Shown here: one piece after another, positions 31,018 to 36,744 of the stretch
Position numbering within the stretch: position 1 is the first letter of the stretch
Layout: each line of letters starts with the position of its first letter
From: Bacteroidota bacterium
GTDB taxonomy: Bacteria > Bacteroidota > Bacteroidia > Bacteroidales > JAAUTT01
Assembly: GCA_021779665.1 (NCBI GenBank)
Contig: JAJYAG010000055.1
Coordinates: 1 to 36,744, forward strand
Direction: 5' to 3'
DNA: 36,744 nucleotides
Position numbers and translations under genes: made by a program
Notes under the pieces: generated by a model
Seen by the model: only the letters and a program-made list of their open reading frames with translations
Told to the model about the DNA's origin: nothing
Database searches by the model: none

Positions 31018-32136
31018 ATGTACAAAAAAGTACTGATAACCGGAGGTGCGGGTTTCATTGGTTCGCATCTTACTGATCAATTGTTATTACATGGATATAG
31101 TGTCAGAATTCTGGATAATCTGTCGGAACAGATACACGGTCCCGGACAACGTCCGCCGAAATATCTTGATCCTGAAGCGGAACTGATTATTGGCGATGTC
31201 CGGACCCCTGCCGATGTGCAGCGTGCTCTTAAAAATGTGGATATGGTTGTGCATCTTGCTGCCAGTGTCGGTGTTGGGCAGAGCATGTATATGGTGCGCG
31301 ATTATATGGATGTTAACACAATGGGAACTGCAGTGTTGTTGCAGCATCTGATTGAAAAACCTGTGGAAAAACTGGTGGTCGCATCCAGCATGAGTATATA
31401 CGGAGAAGGTTATTATAAAACCTCTGAGGGTGAAATTATTGAAGGTTTTCCCCGATCTCTCGAACAATTAAAGGCTGGTGAGTGGGAGTTATCCGACACG
31501 AACAACAACAGGCTGGAACCGGTTCCTACTGATGAATCCAAGCATCCGGCTCTGGCTAGTGTTTATGCTTTGTCCAAGTACGATCAGGAGCAGCTTTGTT
31601 TAATGCTGGGTCGGGCTTACAACATTCCTACCGTTGCACTTCGCTTTTTTAATGTTTATGGCACACGGCAATCCTTGTCGAATCCTTATACAGGAGTTCT
31701 GGCCATTTTTGCTTCGCGGCTGTTAAACTATAATGCACCTCTGATTTTCGAAGATGGAAACCAGATGCGCGATTTTGTAAGTGTTTACGATGTAGCCAAA
31801 GCATGCCGCCTGGCCCTTGAAACACCTGGAGCTGCCGACAATGTTTTCAATGTTGGAAGTGGTAATTCTTACTCTGTTCAGGAAATTGCACGACAATTAG
31901 GATATGTTTTGGGTAAATCGTCCATTGAACCCGAAATTACACGAAAATACCGCTTGGGCGATATAAGGCACTGTTTTGCTGATATTTCCAAAGCAAGAAG
32001 CGTTCTGGGTTATGAACCTGAAATTAACCTTCAGGAAGGTTTGTATGAATATACCGAATGGTTAAGTACCCAAATAGCTATGGACATGGTAGATAAAGCA
32101 CACAGCGAACTTGCAACCAGAGGTTTGACAATATAA
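31018..32136 (+). CDS. NAD-dependent NDP-sugar epimerase/dehydratase (extended SDR)
   Basis: A 372-residue extended short-chain dehydrogenase acting on a nucleotide sugar in the cytosol. The Rossmann motif is GGAGFIGSH (9-17), the substrate-side motif is SSMSIYGEG (123-131), and the catalytic pair is Tyr183/Lys187 in VYALSKYDQE. The insert around 36-50 (SEQIHGPGQRPPKYL) and the overall sequence resemble dTDP-L-rhamnose 4-epimerase/WbiB-like proteins more than GalE; the exact sugar is uncertain. It is first in the plus-strand block, behind the sigma-54-like promoter at 30956, and is separated from the next gene by 106 bases containing a hairpin. Confidence 0.85.
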   Translation: MYKKVLITGGAGFIGSHLTDQLLLHGYSVRILDNLSEQIHGPGQRPPKYLDPEAELIIGDVRTPADVQRALKNVDMVVHLAASVGVGQSMYMVRDYMDVNTMGTAVLLQHLIEKPVEKLVVASSMSIYGEGYYKTSEGEIIEGFPRSLEQLKAGEWELSDTNNNRLEPVPTDESKHPALASVYALSKYDQEQLCLMLGRAYNIPTVALRFFNVYGTRQSLSNPYTGVLAIFASRLLNYNAPLIFEDGNQMRDFVSVYDVAKACRLALETPGAADNVFNVGSGNSYSVQEIARQLGYVLGKSSIEPEITRKYRLGDIRHCFADISKARSVLGYEPEINLQEGLYEYTEWLSTQIAMDMVDKAHSELATRGLTI

Positions 32137-32196
32137 TACGTGAAATGGATCTGAGCTTTTACTGCAGATTCAATTTTCAGTTATGCGAATAATGTG

Positions 32197-32220
32197 ATGA
32201 TGGCTGTAACATGCCATCAT
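32197..32220 (+). terminator. Intercistronic hairpin after the first epimerase gene
   Basis: ATGATGGC (32197-32204) and GCCATCAT (32213-32220) form a perfect 8-bp stem with an 8-base loop, followed by GTTATTTT. The weak T tail suggests partial termination or transcript-end protection rather than a full stop. Confidence 0.5.
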
Positions 32221-32242
32221 GTTATTTTAAAAAGTTACACAC

Positions 32243-33379
32243 ATGAAAGGTCCCAACAAGAAAATAGTAACTCCCGATGGTAAAAACGGAGACGAATTAT
32301 ATTTAAAATCAGTTCACGCAAAAGCTCAGCGCGAAAAAGGTATTCTGATTACAGGAGGTGCCGGATTCATAGGAACAAATGTGGCCGACAGGCTGTTAAC
32401 ACAGGGTGAGAGGGTAATTATTTATGATAACCTTTCGAGGCCGGGAGTTGAAAATAATTTAAAATGGCTGGTAGCCAAACACCCCAAAGTTGAGGTATTT
32501 ATTGCAGATGTTAAGGACAAACACCTCGTTAGTAAAGCCGTTAACGAAGCAAAGCATATATTTCATTTTGCTGCTCAGGTTGCTGTTACAACCAGTTTGG
32601 TATCGCCGGTGCACGATTTTGAAGTGAATGTTCTGGGTACACTCAACGTTCTGGAGGCAATCCGACTTTCCTCTCATAAACCCTCTCTTATTTTTACTTC
32701 AACAAATAAGGTTTATGGAGATCTTACAGGACTTGAACTCGAAAGCAACAGCACCCGGTATTTTCCGGTTAACCCGGTTTACAACAAAAACGGAATCAGT
32801 GAAAATATTTCTCTCAATTTTCACAGTCCTTATGGATGCTCAAAAGGCTCGGCCGACCAGTATATTCTGGATTATACCCGCTCTTTCGATTTACGTACCG
32901 TAGTTTTCCGTATGAGTTGTATTTATGGTCCTCACCAGTTTGGTACAGAAGATCAGGGGTGGGTGGCTCATTTTATCCGTCAGGCGTTAAATAAGAAAAC
33001 AATTGTTTTATATGGCGATGGCAAACAGGTTCGCGACATTCTTTACGTGGACGATCTTGTGAATGCCTTTTTACTTGCCCGCGAAAATATATCCGAACTT
33101 GCCGGCCTAGCTTTCAATATGGGCGGTGGACCCGAAAATGCGGTCAGTCTGGTTGAGTTGCTCGATTTTCTCAATAGCCTCGATCAGCTTAAGATAAAGG
33201 TAGATTTGGACCAATGGCGCATCGGCGATCAGAAATATTATGTTTCCGATACCCGCAAATTTAGAAAAGCAACCGGCTGGCGACCACAATTTTCTTACCA
33301 GGAAGGACTAATAAATCTCTTTAGCTGGCTAAGTGAATATCACGAAAATACTGTCCCCGAAAAAACTATAGCTCAATAA
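32243..33379 (+). CDS. NDP-sugar epimerase, CDP-paratose 2-epimerase-like
   Basis: A 378-residue extended SDR. After a 32-residue charged extension not usual in the family come GGAGFIGTN (38-46), FTSTNKVYGD (151-160) and the catalytic Tyr197/Lys201 in SPYGCSKGSA. The TNKVYG motif and the block MSCIYGPHQFGTEDQGWVAHF are close to CDP-tyvelose/paratose 2-epimerases (RfbE), which invert C2 of a 3,6-dideoxyhexose. The CDP-sugar synthesis genes that pathway needs are not in the window, so the substrate may be another NDP-sugar. Only one in-frame ATG precedes the Rossmann motif. The dehydrogenase gene follows after 5 bases, so the two are tightly co-expressed. Confidence 0.83.
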   Translation: MKGPNKKIVTPDGKNGDELYLKSVHAKAQREKGILITGGAGFIGTNVADRLLTQGERVIIYDNLSRPGVENNLKWLVAKHPKVEVFIADVKDKHLVSKAVNEAKHIFHFAAQVAVTTSLVSPVHDFEVNVLGTLNVLEAIRLSSHKPSLIFTSTNKVYGDLTGLELESNSTRYFPVNPVYNKNGISENISLNFHSPYGCSKGSADQYILDYTRSFDLRTVVFRMSCIYGPHQFGTEDQGWVAHFIRQALNKKTIVLYGDGKQVRDILYVDDLVNAFLLARENISELAGLAFNMGGGPENAVSLVELLDFLNSLDQLKIKVDLDQWRIGDQKYYVSDTRKFRKATGWRPQFSYQEGLINLFSWLSEYHENTVPEKTIAQ

Positions 33380-33384
33380 AATAC

Positions 33385-34401
33385 ATGGATAATATTACTA
33401 CTTTAACAAAGCAAACTCCTCTGTTGTCAACGCCAAAACCTTCTTTAATGAAAGCGGCAGTTATTACAGCTCCGCGCAATATTGATTTTGCAAATGTTGC
33501 TGTTCCGGTTCCCGGGCCTGGTCAGGTTTTAATCCGGATTGAAGGATGCGGTATCTGCGGCTCGGATCTGCCCGTGTGGGAAGGTCGCGAATGGTTTCAG
33601 TATCCTTATAAAACAGGAGCCCCGGGTCACGAGGGGTTTGGGATTGTTGAAGAAATGGGACCTGATGTGAATTCGGTAGCTGTGGGCGACAGGGTTGCCA
33701 TGCTTTCCTATAATTCCTATGCTGAGTTTGATGTGGCTGAGGCCAGTCAGGTTGTGAAACTTCCCCGGCAGTTTGATGAAATTCCTTTCCCTGGCGAACC
33801 TCTGGGATGTGCGATAAATATATTTAACCGTTCCCGGATTACAAGCCTCGACACTGTTGCAGTAGTTGGTGCAGGGTTTCTGGGGAATCTTTTAATTCAG
33901 CTTTGCAAATCTGTCGGGGCTAATGTTATTGCGATCTCCCGACGCGAAAGTTCATTAAAAATGGCCTTTGAATGTGGTGCCGATCACATTGTAAAAATGG
34001 ACGATCATTACAAGGTGATCCAAAAGGTAAATGAGTTAACACGCAACGAAGGTTGCAGCAGGGTAATAGAAGCTACTGGTAAGCAGTGGCCATTGGATAT
34101 CGCCGGAGAGATTGTTGGTATAAGAGGAATCCTCATAATTGCCGGATTTCATCAGGACGGACTCCGTCAGGTGAATGTTCAGAACTGGAACTGGAAAGGC
34201 ATTGATGTAATAAATGCTCATGAACGTGACCCCCGCGAATATGTTAAGGGAATGCAACTTGCCATGGAAGCTGTTGCCGCAGGTACCTTAAATCCGGCTC
34301 AGTTGTATACCCATCATTATGAATTCGGTGAGCTAAACAGGGCTTTTGAAGATATGTCGGCCGGAAAGGATGGCTATATCAAAGGGATAGTTAAAATGTG
34401 A
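33385..34401 (+). CDS. Zinc-dependent medium-chain dehydrogenase lacking the structural zinc loop
   Basis: A 338-residue MDR-family oxidoreductase, probably oxidising or reducing a sugar or cyclitol alcohol with NAD(P). Catalytic zinc ligand candidates are Cys58 in CGICGSD, His82/Glu83 in GHEG and Glu138/Cys142 in GEPLGC. The cofactor motif is GAGFLG (162-167). The four-cysteine structural-zinc loop normally near residues 90-115 is absent, as in some sugar and quinone-type members. The first 21 residues are extra and the true start may be the ATG at 33448. The gene is 5 bases after the epimerase and 259 bases before the Gfo/Idh/MocA gene. A role in making the same unusual sugar is inferred from position. 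Confidence 0.85.
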   Translation: MDNITTLTKQTPLLSTPKPSLMKAAVITAPRNIDFANVAVPVPGPGQVLIRIEGCGICGSDLPVWEGREWFQYPYKTGAPGHEGFGIVEEMGPDVNSVAVGDRVAMLSYNSYAEFDVAEASQVVKLPRQFDEIPFPGEPLGCAINIFNRSRITSLDTVAVVGAGFLGNLLIQLCKSVGANVIAISRRESSLKMAFECGADHIVKMDDHYKVIQKVNELTRNEGCSRVIEATGKQWPLDIAGEIVGIRGILIIAGFHQDGLRQVNVQNWNWKGIDVINAHERDPREYVKGMQLAMEAVAAGTLNPAQLYTHHYEFGELNRAFEDMSAGKDGYIKGIVKM

Positions 34402-34660
34402 TATAATAGGCTTCATAACCAAGAGGTTGTGTGAAAAGTCAACGAGCAGTCATATTTCGCACTTCGGCAAGCTCAATAGCTGATTTTCAAGCGTCAGACT
34501 GAGCGTGATCGAAGTCTTTCCACACTTTTCGAACGACCTCAGAAAGAACACTCAGTTTAAACGCGTTGCCCGTTCAAAGGGGTTGTGAGAGATTTTAAAG
34601 CTGAAGGAACGGAGTCGAACTTCGTTCAGCGGCATACTTTAACAAAAATTCATTTTTAAA
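34402..34660. repeat. Spacer with REP-like palindromic repeats
   Basis: This 259-base spacer contains an imperfect long hairpin: ACTTCGGCAAGCTCA (34461-34475) faces TGAGCGTGATCGAAGT (34500-34515), with outer arms GTGTGAAAAGTC and GTCTTTCCACAC. A second small hairpin pairs GCTGAA with TTCAGC, around AACGGAGTCGAACTTCG, near 34600-34633. The words CTTCG..GCTCAG and GGAGTCGAA recall dispersed extragenic palindromes of Bacteroidota genomes. No gene was found, and its base composition is more GC-rich than other spacers here. Confidence 0.55.
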
Positions 34661-35689
34661 ATGTATAACGACCAAAACGAAGTAATTACGCAAACAAAAC
34701 CCAAAATTGGATTTATTGGTGTGGGGTGGATTGGTTTAAACCGGATGAACGCAATGCTGAAGGAGAATCTTATTACTGTGGATTACATTGCCGATTCATC
34801 AGAAGAGAGTTTGTTAAAAGCCCAGCAGGCCGTGCCGGATGCAAGCCTTTATCTTACTCTCAACGAAGTTTTGGATGAAGAACCAGATGGCATTGTAATA
34901 GCTACTCCAAGTGCCATGCATGCATCACAAGCAATTGCAGCGTTAGAAAAAGGTATTTCGGTATTTTGTCAGAAACCTTTGGCACGAACTGCCCAAGAAA
35001 CATCCTTGGTGGTCAGTGCTGCCGAAAAATCGGGCAAATTGCTGGGTGTTGATTTTTCTTACAGGTTTACCGAAGGAATGCAGAAAATAAACCAATTAAT
35101 CAAGTCGAAAGCTTTTGGGAAAATTTTTGCAGTTAATCTTGTTTTCCACAATGCTTATGGGCCTGATAAGGAGTGGTTTTACAAACCTGAACTCTCAGGC
35201 GGAGGCTGTGTAATCGATCTCGGGAGCCATTTAATCGATCTGGCATTATGGATCCTCGATTTTCCCGAAGTTTCAAATGTTTCTTCCTCTTTGTTTTCCG
35301 GTGGTAAACCAATTGCTATTCCCGAAACCGAAACGGAAGATTTTGCCATAGCAAACATCGAAACTAAGACCGGCACTACCATCCAACTGGCTTGTAGCTG
35401 GAATTTGCAGGCCGGGCAGGATGCTGTTATCGAAGCCACATTTTATGGTACTGAAGGTGGAGCTGCCTTCAGAAATATCGACGGTTCCTTCTTTCATTTC
35501 GAAGCTTATAAATTTCATCTGAAGACTAAAAGGGAAATACTTACATCTCAAACACCCGACGACTGGGGCGGACGTGCCGCCACTGACTGGGCCCGGAAAC
35601 TATCCAAAGGAGAAGGATTCAACGCAGAGGCTCATCAGTTTGTGAAAGTCGCTGAGGTTATTGACCGTATTTACAAAAGGGAAGTATGA
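34661..35689 (+). CDS. Gfo/Idh/MocA-family oxidoreductase
   Basis: A 342-residue NAD(P)-dependent oxidoreductase of the family that acts on sugars, NDP-sugars and inositols. The cofactor motif is GFIGVGWIG (17-25). The usual EKP motif reads Gln104-Lys105-Pro106, keeping the catalytic lysine. The C-terminal alpha/beta domain carries GGGCVIDLGSHLIDLALW, whose Asp/His pair belongs to the active site. The length is typical. It ends in a 4-base ATGA overlap with the following glycosyltransferase start, so these two are translationally coupled. With the MDR dehydrogenase and two epimerases it suggests a multi-step sugar modification pathway; the substrate is unknown. Confidence 0.9.
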   Translation: MYNDQNEVITQTKPKIGFIGVGWIGLNRMNAMLKENLITVDYIADSSEESLLKAQQAVPDASLYLTLNEVLDEEPDGIVIATPSAMHASQAIAALEKGISVFCQKPLARTAQETSLVVSAAEKSGKLLGVDFSYRFTEGMQKINQLIKSKAFGKIFAVNLVFHNAYGPDKEWFYKPELSGGGCVIDLGSHLIDLALWILDFPEVSNVSSSLFSGGKPIAIPETETEDFAIANIETKTGTTIQLACSWNLQAGQDAVIEATFYGTEGGAAFRNIDGSFFHFEAYKFHLKTKREILTSQTPDDWGGRAATDWARKLSKGEGFNAEAHQFVKVAEVIDRIYKREV

Positions 35690-36744
35690 AGATTTTAATG
35701 ACCACCGATACTATAGGTGGAGTTTGGACATATACCATGGATCTGATTAAAGGTCTGGAAAAGTATAAGGTGGAGGTTGTTTTAGCTACCATGGGCAATC
35801 CTCCTTCGTCGGCACAGATGGCTCAGGTTCGCAGGTTGAAAAGGGTTATTCTGGACACATCCAATTATAAACTGGAGTGGATGGATGATCCCTGGAAGGA
35901 TCTTGAAAGAGCTCACCGTTGGCTTTTACAGCTAACTTTTACCTTTAATCCCGATGTCATTCATTTTAACTCTTTTGCCTTTGACAGGAAGCACTTCAAT
36001 GCTCCGGTCGTCATGGTAGGTCATTCATGTGTTTTGTCGTGGTGGCAGGCAGTTAAGAACGAATCTGCACCATCTGAATGGCAGCGCTACGCCGAAACAG
36101 TAAAACGGGGGCTTAGATCGGCCGATGTTGTTGTTGCTCCATCGCATACCATGATGATGCACCTTATTGATAATTATGGCACTTTTAACAGGTCTCAGGT
36201 CATTTATAATTCCGGTGATGAATCGTTTTTCAAACCCGGGAAAAAGGAGAAAATAATATTCACTATGGGCCGCTTGTGGGACGAAGCCAAAAATCTGAAG
36301 CTTCTGACCGAAGTGGCCAGCCGGATTGAATATCCGGTATTTATTGCAGGTGATATTAAAACATGGAAAAAAACATCTCCTAACCTGCATTACCTGGGTA
36401 AACTGGATAAGAAAAGTATTGCCCGCTGGCTCTCCATTGCTTCGGTATTTGCTTTGCCTGCTTATTACGAACCCTTTGGATTATCGGTTCTCGAAGCTGC
36501 TTATTCGGGGTGCGCTTTGGTTCTTGGAAAAATTGATTCTTTACAGGAAATATGGAAGGAGAATGCTTTGTATTGTAATCCTCAGAATGCACAGGAGTTA
36601 AAAGATACCATTAACAGCCTCATGGCCGATGAAAAGATGCTTCAGCAATATTCTAACGCTGCCCTGAAACGTTCGTCCGACTTTAAACTAGCACAAATGG
36701 CCGGAGAGTATTATGCATTATATAATTCCCTTCTGGGTTCCTCC
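35686..36744 (+). CDS. GT4-family glycosyltransferase, partial (runs off the right edge)
   Basis: The frame opens at the ATG at 35686, overlapping the previous stop by 4 bases, and is open for 353 codons to the end of the window; family members are usually about 360-400 residues, so little is missing. The start MKILMTTDTIGGVWTYTMDL is a typical GT4 N-terminal domain. The donor-binding EX7E motif is Glu262 to Glu270 in YEPFGLSVLE, followed by AAYSGCALVLG. It should be a cytosolic retaining transferase that adds a sugar from a nucleotide donor to the glycan under construction. It continues the plus-strand biosynthetic block, so more genes of the cluster probably lie to the right. Confidence 0.87.
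   Translation, partial: MKILMTTDTIGGVWTYTMDLIKGLEKYKVEVVLATMGNPPSSAQMAQVRRLKRVILDTSNYKLEWMDDPWKDLERAHRWLLQLTFTFNPDVIHFNSFAFDRKHFNAPVVMVGHSCVLSWWQAVKNESAPSEWQRYAETVKRGLRSADVVVAPSHTMMMHLIDNYGTFNRSQVIYNSGDESFFKPGKKEKIIFTMGRLWDEAKNLKLLTEVASRIEYPVFIAGDIKTWKKTSPNLHYLGKLDKKSIARWLSIASVFALPAYYEPFGLSVLEAAYSGCALVLGKIDSLQEIWKENALYCNPQNAQELKDTINSLMADEKMLQQYSNAALKRSSDFKLAQMAGEYYALYNSLLGSS

Overview
The window looks like chromosomal DNA of a Bacteroidota bacterium, most likely a polysaccharide-degrading member of the Bacteroidales/Marinilabiliales type. The grounds are Bacteroidota-type promoter elements (TAnnTTTG at the -7 position) ahead of several genes, AT-rich spacers, lipoproteins with Lys plus Asp/Glu just after the lipid-bearing Cys, and many secreted glycoside hydrolases. 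No SusC/SusD pair, tRNA, rRNA, CRISPR array or insertion sequence was seen. Assignments rest on reading motifs; no database search was run.

Layout. 1-706 (-) is the start of an NhaD-type Na+/H+ antiporter. 974-3736 is a secreted GH2 enzyme. 3797-4502 is a toxin-antitoxin operon with a perfect palindrome at its promoter. 4537-6114 holds a divergent DJ-1/PfpI gene and a homocysteine S-methyltransferase-like gene, closed by a strong terminator. 6279-9573 is a compact GntR regulator / GH9-like lipoprotein / deoC operon. 9760-13978 carries two GH140-like (DUF4038) secreted glycosidases around a serine hydrolase of the class C beta-lactamase fold. 13995-16138 (-) is a run of three lipoproteins, and 16330-18486 a secreted GH3 enzyme. 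Together 974-18486 reads as a plant-polysaccharide (perhaps pectin side chain) degradation region. 18637-22957 is sbcDC (DNA end processing), followed by a PIN-type toxin-antitoxin pair on the minus strand (23020-23710).

From 23834 to the right edge the window changes from glycan breakdown to glycan synthesis. The minus-strand block (30555 to 23834) encodes a small membrane protein, UDP-galactopyranose mutase, a 46-codon ORF with its own promoter and terminator, a glycosyltransferase, a GH1-like/RmlD-like fusion and a second GH1-like protein; none of the sugar enzymes has a signal peptide. The plus-strand block (31018 onward) encodes two NDP-sugar epimerase/dehydratases, a zinc dehydrogenase, a Gfo/Idh/MocA oxidoreductase and a GT4 glycosyltransferase cut by the window end. 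A 462-base divergent region separates the blocks and carries a sigma-54-like promoter facing each way, suggesting co-regulation.

Points most worth a second look: the cytosolic GH1-like/RmlD fusion and its partner inside a sugar-nucleotide cluster; the paired sigma-54-like sites; three A10 tracts within coding sequence of the minus-strand block (possible slippage or phase variation); the 46-codon ORF/terminator unit that may be an sRNA or attenuator; and a GH9-like enzyme whose DAGD motif reads DAGS.
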